Positions 30,501 to 41,649 of a DNA stretch of 64,000 nt are shown here, piece by piece. A model generated the notes under the pieces. It did no database searches, had not been told where the DNA came from, and saw nothing but the letters and a program-made list of their open reading frames with translations. The DNA is from Lewinellaceae bacterium (lineage in GTDB: Bacteria > Bacteroidota > Bacteroidia > Chitinophagales > Saprospiraceae): NCBI GenBank assembly GCA_016719605.1, contig JADJYW010000001.1, positions 248,001-312,000 of the forward strand, given 5' to 3'. Every line of letters begins with the position of its first letter. The stretch's first letter is position 1. A program made the position numbers and the translations under genes.

Positions 30501-33500
30501 GGTGAGTGCCTTGACCGGTGCGCTGGTTGGCACGGAGTGCGCAGGCTCCATCGAGCGGATGTACCGCATTACGGACGCATGCGGGAATGCTACAACGGTA
30601 ACGCAAGTCATAACGGTGACGGACAATACTCCGCCCACTGCGGTTTGTCAGGACGTAACCATCGAACTGGACAACATGGGTGTGGCCACGCTTGCGGCTA
30701 CTCAAGTGAACAATAACTCCACGGACAACTGTGGCAATCCGGCTATGCTGGCGGTGTCGCCGACTACGTTTACCTGCGCCAATGTCGGTGTAGCGAACAA
30801 CGTAGTGTTGACGGTGACGGATAGCTGCGCCAATGCCGATACCTGCCACGCTATCGTAACCGTCAACCTGCCCGGCGGCGCGCCGGGAATCCCGACGGTG
30901 GTGCTGTCGCAAAGTGCATCGCCTGTTTGTTCGGGAGATTCCTCCTATACCCTGACGCTCACACCGGGCATGAACCCGGTGGGCACCACCTACGATGTGT
31001 CCTGGGTAATCACCCCGGCATTTGGCATGCCCGATCCGAATTTGGTGACCCTGGGCGGCGACTTCGGTGGTATTTCCGGCAACGGCATGTTCAATACCAC
31101 CGACCTCGCTCTGATGGGCGCTATAGACAACATCAACATCAACTCGGTGAATGTGACCTTCACGGTAACACCGAAATTCGGCCCCTGCTCGGGCACGCCA
31201 CAAACCCTGCTGGTGGTGGTACGTCCGTTGCCGCAGGTGACGGGTATTTCCCCGACTCCGCCGGCAGGCGTATGCTCCGGCAGCACCGTGGGTGGTTTCT
31301 CGATGGGCCACAACCTCGGGTCATTTGGAGCCGATCCGTCCAATTCCATCGTTTGGGCCTGGAGTGGTACCAACCTGACGGCCGTGCCGGCAAACGGTAC
31401 GGATAACGGTGGCGGCTCACCCAACGCACTGTTTGTGGATGCAACCACACTGACCAACACCGGCGCAACAGCTACCACGGCAACGCTGAGTGTAATCCCG
31501 CAACGGACAACGGCAGGCCTGACCTGCTCCGGCCCGGTGCGGGAATTTCAGATCGTCGTGGAACCGAAACCGGAGATCATTTGTCCGAACGATATTTCGG
31601 CAACCACCACCACGGGCTGCGATACCACGCTGACGGTCACGCACCCGGTACTGAATCTGGACACGACCAACTGCCCGGTTGTGCTGAGCATTTCCTTTGG
31701 AAACGGCTCGCCTGCTCCGCCCGCGCTGCCGATGGGCGGCACGGTGATACCCGGCGCTGCGAATACCTACACGTTTGCGTTGGGCCAGACAGTGGTGACC
31801 TATTCCGTCGTGGACGGTGCGATGAACACCACGGCTTGCTCCTTCGAGGTGAACGTAGCGGACAACGATGCGCCGGTCATCACCTGCCCGTCGTTCCTGA
31901 CTATCGAGTGCAACGTGGACACCATACCCGGCCCGATGGCGCCGACGAGCATCGCTACGGCGACCGACAATTGCGCGGTGGTTTCGCTGACACACACGGA
32001 TATCATCGCTCCGGGTGGACTTTGCCCGCAGGAGTATATCATAGGTCGCGTCTGGACGGCCCGCGATGCTGCCGGAAATTCCACTGTTTGCACACAAGGC
32101 ATTACGGTGGACGACAGCCAACCGCCATCCATCACCTGCCCTGCCGATACCGTGATCAACTGTGGTACAGACACAACGACCATATTCACCGGTATAGCCA
32201 CTGCATTGGACAACTGCTCGCCCACGCCGTCTATCGGCATTGGCCACAGTACGACCATTACCCCGGGTGGCTGCCCGCAGGCATTTACCATGACCCGTTT
32301 GTGGGCAGCGGTAGACAACTGCGGCAATCTGGCACTCTGCACCCAAACGATTGAGGTACAGGATACCACCCGCCCGGTCATCACCTGCCCGACAGGTGTG
32401 ACGGTCGAGTGCGACAAAACGCTGATACCCGGTCCGGGATCGCCTACCGGTATTGCTACGGCGACAGATAATTGTCAAAATTTTGTACACATCGGGTACA
32501 ATGACCTGCCGCTAATGGGCGGTTCCTGCCCGCAAAACCGCATCATCATCCGTACCTGGACAAGCACGGATTCCTGTGGGAATACGGCAACCTGCAACCA
32601 GCCGATCACGGTGCGCGATATGACTCCACCGATGTGGACGACGGTGGCCGGCAGTCTGGACAGCATCCTGGAATGCAGCGATGCTGCCGGTCTGGCTGCT
32701 GCTCAGGCCTTATTTCCGGTGGCTTCGGATAATTGCGACAACGATGTGACCAACATCGTGAAAGTCTCCGGATCCTTTGTTGCCGGCACGCTCTGTGCGC
32801 AGGCGGGTACTTATACCAACACCTGGACGGTAACCGATACTTGTGGAAATACGAGTTCCATTTTCACCCAGGTCATCACCATTGTGGATACCAAAGCGCC
32901 CACCTGGACGACTGCAGCGCTTGCGCTGAACGTGACACTGGAATGCAGCAATGTGGCAGGAATTGCGGCTGCTCAGGCGCAGTTTCCGGTGGCGGCGGAC
33001 AGCTGCGACAATGACGTGACCAATCTGGTGAAAAATTCCGGTTCATTCGTTCCCGACAATCTTTGCCCGCAAGCCGGCACCTACACCAATACCTGGACGG
33101 TGGCGGACGACTGTGGCAATGTGAGTGCGGTGTTTACGCAGATCATTACCGTGACCGATACGACGGCGCCCACCTTTACTGTGCCTGCCGCCGATACGGT
33201 CTATGTCAATGCCAACTGTGGCTACGACGCCGGCGTGGGTGTGACGGGCGATGTGACCGACGAGGACGACAATTGTTCGACGGGACTGAATGCTACGTTC
33301 AGCGATGCGATCGTTGACGGCCAATGCTTCGGCAGCAAAATCATCACGCGGACCTGGAGTTTGAGCGACAGCTGCGGCAATGTGCTGACCCAAAACCAGA
33401 TCATCACGGTGCTGGATACGCTTGTACCTGTTTTCCCAAAACCGGCGGATACGACGCTAACGACGCTAAATGGCGCTACTTGTCCTCTTACGGCCGACTA

Positions 33501-36500
33501 CAGTTTGGTTGCCGATCAGGTTACGCCGGTTGCTACGGGCAACGCCGCGTTCACGTTTACCGTGCACGGCATTACGCTGGACGGGCCGACGGTGTACAGC
33601 GACAACTGTTCGTTTGGCGACAGCCTGAAGTTGTTTGTGTGGAGTATCCAGGAAGATTTTGACGGCCCGGCCGATACCTGCGAACGAAAAATCCGGGTGG
33701 TTTGGCGGGTGTACGACGACTGCGGAAACTTCCAGCCGCGCCAGCAGATTTTCACGATTATAGAAAATACGCCGCCGGTGTTCACCGTCCCGGCCAACGT
33801 AACGCTCAGTTGTGAGCAAGACGTGGACAACCTGACGCTGGCAGGCGATGTCACAGACGAAGCCGATAACTGCGACCCCACGCTGCACGCCACCTATACC
33901 GACAACGCCAATCTGGAGGGCTGCAACGGGACGGGCACCATAGAGCGCACCTGGACGCTGACCGATGCCTGCGGCAATGCAACGACACATATACAAACCA
34001 TCGCGATCATAGACACGATCAAACCGGTGATCACTTGCCCGGCCGATACCGTCATCAATTGCGAGGTGCCGTCTATCCCCGCCAACACGGGCATGGCTTC
34101 TGCTACGGACAACTGCGATGCGTCGCCGCTGATTACATTTAGTAACCTGAGCACGCAAACCAGTATTAACGCCTGCACCGACCAGACCTACACGATCACG
34201 CGGACCTGGGAAGCGGAGGATGCTTGTGGAAACATAGCAACTTGTGTACAAACCATTGAGGTGCAGGACACGACGCGCCCGGCCATTATTTGTCCGCTGA
34301 ACCGAACGATCAACTGTGATTTGGATACCATTCCGGCTAATACCGGCCAACCGATTGTGCAAGACAACTGCGACTTGACACCGGGTGTGACGCATCTGGA
34401 CATTGTGCTGCCGGGCAGTTGCCCCGACAGTTTTGTCATCCGTCGCCGCTGGATTGCTGTGGATAACTGTGCCAATATCAATGCCTGCGAGCAAATCATC
34501 ACCGTACAGGATACCACCAAACCGGTTATCAATTGCCCGGCCCCGGCGACACTGAGTTGCAATGTTGATCATACGCCCAACGGTCTGGCCGGTTTTGCTA
34601 CCGCTACGGACAATTGCACGGCTATACCGGACCTTGACATCACACACGCCGACAGCATATTCGCCGGAGCATGCCTGAATGCCTGGACGATAAAACGCAC
34701 CTGGACGGTCGTGGATGATTGTGGAAATTCCGCGGATTGTATCCAATTCATTGCGGTGCAAGACATAAATGCACCGGCTATGCAGTGTCCGGCTCCCGTT
34801 ACCATCGCCTGCAACGACAGCACCGACCCGAATGTGAATACCGCACTCGGCAAACCCATTGTCATTGACAACTGCGACCTGATGCCGGTGATAACGTACA
34901 TAGATAGCAAAGCACAATTTGGTCCATGCATACGCGACTCCATCATCACCCGTACCTGGAGTGCTTTGGACAACTGCAACAATGCGGCGGCTTGCCAGCA
35001 AACGATCACGAAACGCGACACCGTTGGGCCAATCGTCACTTGCCCGGCTGATACGGTAATCAATTGCAACACCAGCATCTTGCCGGCAGCGTTGGGCTTT
35101 GCCACAGCAATGGACAACTGTGGTGTGGCATCGGCGCCGACATTCACCGATACGCTTTCTGTTGGCCAATGCCCGCAGGCATCGGTTATTGCCCGTACCT
35201 GGACGTCTGCGGACGACTGCGGCAACATCGGAACCTGTCTCCAGACCATTACGGTGCAGGATACCACGTTGCCTTCCTTTACTGTGCCCGTCGCCGACAC
35301 CGTCTATGCCAATGCCAATTGTGGCTATGACGCCGGCGTGGGCGTGACGGGCGATGTGACTAACGAGAGCGACAATTGTGCAACGGGACTGGACGCTACG
35401 TTCAGCGATGCGATCGTTGACGGCCAATGTCTCGGTAGCAAAATCATCACCCGGACCTGGAGTTTGAGCGACAGCTGCGGCAACGTACTGACCCAAAACC
35501 AGATCATCACAGTGCTGGATACGCTTGTACCTGTTTTCCCGAAACCGGCAGATACGACGCTGACGACGGTAAATGGCGCCACTTGCCCGATTACGGCCGA
35601 CTACAGTTTGGTTGCCGATCAGGTTGCGCCGGTTGCTACGGGCAATGCTGCGTTCACGTTTACCGTGCACGGCATTACGCTGGACGGGCCGACGGTGTAC
35701 AGCGACAACTGTTCGTTTGGCGACAGCCTGAAGTTGTTTGTGTGGAGTATTCAGGAAGATTTTGACGGCGATGCGGACTCCTGCTACCGCCTGATCCGGG
35801 TATTGTGGCGGGTGTACGACGACTGCGGAAATTTCCAGCAGCGCCAGCAACGGTTTGCCATCCTGGAAAACAAGGCGCCGGTAATCACCTTCTGCCCGCC
35901 GTCGCTGACGGTGAGCTGTGAAGACAGCACCTTGCCGGCTGCCACAGGTACCGCAACCGCTTCCGATAATTGCGACCCGATGCCCGTTGTGACCGCTTCC
36001 AATGCAGAAGTTGCAGGCAATTGTCTGCACGAAAAACCATCACGCGCACCTGGACGGCTACCGATGTTTGTGGAAATTCCACCCAATGCACGCAAACAAT
36101 CGCCGTGGTGGACGATACCAAACCGGTGGTGACTTGTCCGGTGGACATCACGGTGAGCTGCGAAGATCCGTCGCCTGCTGCTGCCGGCACGGCCACCGCT
36201 ACGGACAATTGCGACCCGATGCCGGTGATCAGTCACTCCGATTCCACGACACAGACCAACCTCGGTCTTTGCACCGACCAGACCTACCGGATCATCCGCA
36301 CCTGGTCGGCCGCAGATATTTGTGGCAATGTCGGCAGCTGCGACCAGATCATCGCTGTGCAGGACATCGTTTCACCGGTCATCACCTGCCCGGATAGCCT
36401 GACGGTGAGTTGTGAAGCGAGTTTGAACCCGTTGATCAACATGAGTCTCGGTGTGGCCACGGCCGTGGATAACTGCGATCCCATCCCCGGAATAGCGCCT

Positions 36501-39500
36501 CCAAACGATTTCATCATAGGTGGAGACTGTGCGAACGAACGCACCATCATCCGTACCTGGCTGACGGTGGACAACTGCAACAACCCGGCAGCCTGCACCC
36601 AGAAAATTGTGGTGGTGGACAACACGGCGCCGACGCTTGTTTGTCCGAAGGATACCGTTGTTAATTGTCAAATTGACCCGACGGTGAACATCACGGGCGT
36701 GGCTACGGCTACCGATCTGTGCGACGGAAACCCGACGGTGACCCACAGCGATGTCAGCATGCCGGGTATTTGCCCGACGCTGCGCACCATCAAGCGCACC
36801 TGGCTGGCCGAAGATGCCTGCGGCAACTCGGTCACTTGTGAGCAAACCATCGCGGTGCAGGACACCACGGACCCGGTCATTATTTGTCCGGCGGATGTGA
36901 CTGTCCAGTGCAATGAGAGCATTGACCCGATGGTGAACTCTAATGTGGGCACACCTACCCTGACCGACAACTGCGACATGGTGCTGGCCAGCAGCAAGGT
37001 GGATATCCCGCTGCCGCCGAATGGCTGTACGCAGGTAATTCTGCGCAACTGGATAACTTCCGACGACTGCAACAATGCCGCCGCCTGCTCGCAGCGCATT
37101 ACGATCACCGACTCGAAACCGCCTACGCTGACGGGTGTGCCCGACGTGACGGTACAGTGCAATATGATTCCGTCGCCCGGTATGCCGACCGTGACGGACA
37201 ACTGCGACGCCATGCCGACCATGGTGTACCTCGGTGACACGACGATCATGGGCCAGTGCCCCGACAGCTACCTCTTGCGCCGCTCCTGGTCGCTTGGCGA
37301 CGCCTGTGGCAACTCCACGATTTTTGTGCAAACCATCACCGTGCAGGATACGGAAGTGCCTGTTTGGGTGAGTGTACCCGCCGATGTGACGGTCGAATGC
37401 GACGCCATTCCGGCTGTAGCCAACCCGACAGCAACCGACCTTTGCGACACCAATGTGACCATTACCTACGGCGGCGAAACGCGCGACAGCAGCGAATGTG
37501 CAGATTTCTACACCCTGACCCGTACCTGGACGGCTGTGGACAACTGCAACAACAGCACGACGCACACCCAGGTCATCACGGTGCAGGACACGCAGGCGCC
37601 GGTTTGGACAAGTATGCTTCCCGGTGATATCACGGTGGAATGTGGCCAGGTTCCTGATCCTGTCGATCCGGAGGCCTCAGACAACTGTGATGCCGACGTG
37701 GCAATTACCTTCTCGGAATCCAGGGTGGACGGCACTTGTCCGATCCGTTTTGTGATTACCCGCACCTGGATGGCCTCGGACAACTGCAGCAACAGCACCT
37801 TGCACACCCAGATGATTACCGTAACCGACAACACGGCGCCAACGGCGGTTTGCAAGGACATCACGGTTGAACTTGGCCTGAATGGCGAGGTGATCATTGC
37901 CGACACTATGGTGAACAACGGTTCCACCGACAACTGCGGTGCGGTGTCTTACCTGCTCTCGCAAACGACGTTCACCTGCGACGACCTCGGTGCAAACACG
38001 GTCACGCTCACGGTCACCGACGGCTGCGGCCAAACCGATGATTGCACGGCAACCGTATTGGTAGATGAAAATACGCCGCCGGTTTGGGACAATCCAGTTG
38101 GTTCCCTCGACCGCACGGTTGAATGCAGCGATACTGTAGCCATAAATGCCGCTCAAGCCCTTGCACCGACGGCCACCGACAATTGCGACGATGTGCTTGC
38201 GCCTGTAAAAACTGCCGGCAACTTTAGCCCGAGCACGGCTTGCCCGCCGGTAGGCACCTACACCAATACATGGGTGGTAACGGATGCTTCCGGCAATACG
38301 GCGGTGTTTACGCAAACGATCACGGTGCAGGATACGACGAAACCGGTGATCACCTGCCCGGCCAACCTGACGCTCGAATGCAGCGACGAGGATAAAGCAG
38401 ATCAAATTGCCGACTGGTTAGCATCTGCCACGGCCAATGATGCTTGTGCAGGCACGCTTACGGTGGATAACGACTACGACGGCCAGACCATCCCGCCGGT
38501 CGCGTGCGACTTGTCCGAAGGTTTGACTATAAACTTCACGGTTGCAGACAACTGCGGCAATTCGACGGCTTGTTCGGCTTCGATTTATGTCCTGGATACG
38601 GAAGCCCCGACGATCAACGGCGATTGCGCGCTGCTTGACCAGTACGGCAACGGATCCAATTCCGCAGCCTACATTGTCGGCACGTCTGCCGGGGCCGAGT
38701 GTCCGGAAGAAGCCGAAGTGAACCTGATCGTTGGTCAGGAGATTTCGGATGACTATGAAATCACGGTTGGCGGAGTAGCGGTGCCGGGTATTCTGGGTTG
38801 TTTGACCGACAACTGCACCGCCGCTGAAAATCTGACAGCGCGTGTGGTAGCCGTCAACGAAAGCGGAGATACTTGCATCAAGAATTTTGAGGTTCGGTTT
38901 GTGATCGAAGACGCCTGCGGAAATGTAAGCGCCGACACGATTACCTACCTCCTCGAAGTGGCGGACAACACGGCGCCGATCTTTACCAAGCCGGCCGATG
39001 TCACGGTTTATCTCGACGATGACTGTGCGGCCGACCTGAGTGGTACCGGCGACGTGACCAATGAACAGGACAACTGTCAGACCGGCCTGCAAGCGACATT
39101 TACCGACAATCCGGTTCCCGGCCAGGGCGCCTCGGAATACATCATTGAGCGCACCTGGACCCTGACTGACGGCTGTGGCAACACGGCATCGGCGCAAATC
39201 CAGTACATCACAGTGCTCGACACGATCCGTCCGACCTTTGACTGCCCGAGCGGCATCGAGGTAGCGCCCAACGCTGCCGGTTGTACTTATGTCGTGGACG
39301 GCAGCGATCTCGATCCGGTTGATCCGACCGACAATTGTGGCAACACCACGTCGACCTACGACCTTGACGGCGACACCGAAGGTTCCGGTTCCGGCACGCT
39401 GGATGGCGTAGCCTTCAACGAGGGCACAACTACCGTCACCTGGACGGTGGCAGACGGCAACGGCAATACCAGCACCTGTTCATTTGTGGTGGTCGTTACC

Positions 39501-40817
39501 CAGTGTATTCAGATCAGCGGCACCCTCATTTGGGAAGGCGATGATTCGGACATGACCGGTGTGGCTAAAGCGATGGTAGCCCTTAGCGGCGATGCTTCCG
39601 ATACCGACGGCCCGACAGTCGCCGACGGCGCATACACGCTGATTGCGGGCAACGGCGGCAACTTCGTTGTGACGCCGGACAAAACCACCCCGCTCGCTGC
39701 ACCACTCAACGGTGTGTCGGTACTCGACGCCCTGCTCGTGCAGCAGTACATCGTGGGCCTGCACACGTTCCCTGACGGGTACAAGATGATTGCCGCCGAC
39801 GTGAACCTGAGCAATGCCATCACTACACTTGACGCATCGCTCATCCGCCAGGCTATTCTTGGCAGCCCGGGTGCGTTGGCGTATTTCCTGAACAAACCGT
39901 GGCGCTTTGTACCAACCAAGGACACGACAGCCTATTCGCCGGGTTATGATCCGGGTTCCGATCCGTTCCTGGCCCCGATTCCGAGCACTCGCGTGCTGAC
40001 CGGTGTTACCGGCGATGCTATCGGGGAAGATTTCTACGGCATCAAAACGGGAGACGTGAATGCTACGGGCAACCCGGAAAACCGTCCCGAAAATCTTGAT
40101 CCGCTGCGTTTCCGCGTACAGGATCGGGTACTGGAGGCCGGCCAGAATATCTTCGTTCCGGTGCGGATGGGCGCATTCGACCAGCTTGCGGGCTACCAGA
40201 TTGCCTTCGATTTTGATACTGATGTGCTCGAACTGTTGTCTGTGGAAGCGATTTCTTCGCCGTTGGGTCTTACCGCTGCCGGCCACTTCGGTTTGTACAA
40301 AGCTGCCGAAGGTGAAATCCGCAGCGCGTGGATTGACCCGTACGGACAGACGATTGCGGACGAGATGCCGGTGTTTGCACTGCGTTTTGCGGTGAAACAA
40401 AGCGGCGCCAAACTCAGCGAAGTGCTCCGCATGAAGCCCAAGGCCATCAGCCCGGAGGCGTACAACATGGATCACCAGGTGACCGACATCGAACTCGAAT
40501 TTTACGAAGAACAAACGACGTCCACGTTCGACCCGACCGGTACGGAACTGCCGGGCATGAAACTGCTGCAAAACCGCCCGAATCCGTTCACCGAGCGCAC
40601 GACGATTGGTTTCACGCTTGATCGGGGTTGCGACGCGCAATTGCGCATTCTCGATGTTTCGGGCCGCGAGTTGTACCGTCTGAATAAAACCTACCCGGCC
40701 GGATACCACGAGGAGGTCATACTCCTCCGCGATCTCCGTGCGACCGGTGTGTTGTACTATGAACTGAAGACGCCTTACGGTACGCTGACGAAGAAGATGA
40801 CGGCGCTGGCACCGTAG
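24585..40817 (+). CDS. Giant (about 5,410 residues) T9SS-secreted HYR-repeat protein with cohesin-like and dockerin-like modules; two frameshifts at 30084-30087 and 36032-36036
   Basis: Three overlapping open frames (24585-30404, 30037-36132, 35970-40817) form one gene of 16,233 bases. Signal peptide KAALLVLGSAFAPEALSG, then an unclassified N-terminal domain, a cohesin-like domain (about 25270-25690), seven near-identical 91-residue repeats (27.2-29.1 kb), then roughly 30 or more HYR-type domains of about 75-90 residues (DNC, TRTWTATDxCGN and ITVQDT motifs), a dockerin-like module (GVSVLDALLVQQYI, AADVNLSNAITTLDASLIRQ), a cohesin-like domain (40.08-40.5 kb) and a T9SS type A sorting signal (LLQNRPNPFTE to KKMTALAP). 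First break: one extra base, or two missing, at TTCC (30084-30087) between VLDN and IPTWTTVAG. Second: one A missing in the A5 run 36032-36036, restoring LHEKTITRTW. Both look like sequencing errors. Probable surface adhesin or matrix protein. Confidence 0.85.
27178..29077 (+). repeat. Seven nearly identical 270/273-bp tandem repeats
   Basis: Units begin near 27178, 27451, 27721, 27994, 28264, 28537 and 28810, each encoding PTITCPTGSPFARNTDPMQC (or close) through STTIVWTVTDGMAMSSTTC. Units 2 and 6 lack one codon pattern (FNPTFGDN instead of FxPTAFGDN). The seventh is the most diverged. The very high DNA identity implies recent amplification, and the copy number in any assembly should be treated with care. 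Confidence 0.9.
33171..33770 (+). repeat. 600-bp block, copy 1 of a duplicated HYR pair
   Basis: Encodes VNANCGYDAGVGVTGDVT through FVWSIQEDFDG and RVYDDCGNFQ. A copy of high DNA identity lies 2.1 kb downstream in the same gene. Confidence 0.85.
35271..35870 (+). repeat. 600-bp block, copy 2 of a duplicated HYR pair
   Basis: Same order and nearly the same sequence as 33171-33770, with scattered changes (VYANANCGYDAG, DFDGDADSCYRLIRVLWR). In-frame segmental duplication within the giant gene. Confidence 0.85.
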
Positions 40818-40820
40818 GAC

Positions 40821-40866
40821 AGTTTAGAGTTTAGAGTTTAGAGTTTAGAGTTTAGAGTTTAGAGTT
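40821..40866. repeat. Heptanucleotide tandem repeat (AGTTTAG, 6.5 copies)
   Basis: Six perfect copies of AGTTTAG plus AGTT start three bases after the giant gene's stop codon. Related degenerate heptamers occur at 46191-46232 and 46953-46987. Confidence 0.95.
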
Positions 40867-40869
40867 GAA

Positions 40870-40904
40870 AAGGCCCTTCCGAGCACATCGGGAGGGCCTT
40901 TTTT
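40870..40904 (+). terminator. Rho-independent terminator of the giant T9SS gene
   Basis: Arms AAGGCCCTTCCGA (40870-40882) and TCGGGAGGGCCTT (40888-40900), with one mismatch, are followed by a T6 tract. Confidence 0.85.
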
Positions 40905-40933
40905 GCTTTCAGAAAAAAAATTATCCCGCTTCC

Positions 40934-40964
40934 TTGACAATTCCAAATCGCTGCCACACCTTTG
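40934..40964 (+). promoter_or_regulatory. Putative promoter of the tetR/efflux cluster
   Basis: TTG at 40934-40936 and CACCTTTG at 40957-40964 (one mismatch to TAnnTTTG), 20 bases apart, place the transcription start near 40971, directly beside the palindrome at 40973. Confidence 0.45.
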
Positions 40965-40972
40965 TGCAAAAA

Positions 40973-40988
40973 TTAACCAAACGGTTAA
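40973..40988 (+). promoter_or_regulatory. Putative TetR operator
   Basis: TTAACC-AAAC-GGTTAA is a perfect 6-4-6 inverted repeat ending five bases before the regulator's ATG, overlapping the predicted transcription start. TetR proteins typically repress their own operon from such a site; binding here is inferred. Confidence 0.55.
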
Positions 40989-40993
40989 ACCTT

Positions 40994-41626
40994 ATGGCTA
41001 AACGTAGTACAACAACAGAACCGGCAATTGATTCTACGGAGCAAAAAATCTTCGATGCGGCGCATGAGGTTTTTTCTCAGAAAGGTATGGATGGCGCCAA
41101 GATGCAGGAAATCGCGGATCGGGCCGGGATCAACAAGGCGTTGTTGCACTATTACTACCGGTCCAAAGAGAAGTTGTACGAGATGGTAGCGCGAGCAATT
41201 TTGAACAAAGCCGTTTCTGCCGTGCGGGAGGTATTGGAAAAAGAAATGCCTTTAGAGGAAAAAATTCGGCGCTTTATTGAGACGTACATCGGCGTCATTT
41301 CCCGAAACACCTTCATCCCGCTGTTCATCATTTCCGAAATCAACAAACACCCGGAGCGGTTTTTTGCAACCATTTTGCCACAGGATTTGCCCAAACCGCA
41401 TTTGTTTTTCCAGCAAGTGGAAGCCGAAATAGCTGCCGGCCGTATCCGTCCAATCAAACCACAGCACCTGCTTGTGCATATCATTTCGATGTGCGTATTT
41501 CCTTTTGTTGGCAAACCGATGATGGCTGTGCTGCTCGGTATGCGCCCAGCCAAGATGCAAACTTTTCTGAAAGAACGGACGGCGGAAGTAACGCAATTCG
41601 TGCTGGCAGCCCTGCGTCCTCAATAA
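40994..41626 (+). CDS. TetR-family transcriptional regulator of the efflux cluster
   Basis: A 210-residue regulator. The N-terminal helix-turn-helix reads KIFDAAHEVFSQKGMDGAKM then EIADRAGINKALLHYYYRSK, typical of TetR; the C-terminal ligand domain (residues 70-210) is helical and not more closely assigned. The ATG at 40994 is chosen because the HTH follows at the usual distance; the longer frame from 40865 would cover the promoter and terminator region. It is first in a cluster whose order (regulator, TolC, HlyD, two ATPases, two permeases) recalls E. coli cecR-ybhGFSR, so it probably represses the pump and responds to a pump substrate (inference). A palindromic operator candidate lies just upstream. 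Confidence 0.9.
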   Translation: MAKRSTTTEPAIDSTEQKIFDAAHEVFSQKGMDGAKMQEIADRAGINKALLHYYYRSKEKLYEMVARAILNKAVSAVREVLEKEMPLEEKIRRFIETYIGVISRNTFIPLFIISEINKHPERFFATILPQDLPKPHLFFQQVEAEIAAGRIRPIKPQHLLVHIISMCVFPFVGKPMMAVLLGMRPAKMQTFLKERTAEVTQFVLAALRPQ

Positions 41627-41649
41627 TCGCTCAACTATTTCATTTGGCT

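Noticed and set aside
2789..36132. Programmed ribosomal frameshifting at the breaks in the giant genes
   Set aside because: No slippery heptamer with a downstream structure was seen. The sites differ from each other, and similar breaks occur in aroB, fabF and the symporter, where they are explained by homopolymer indels.
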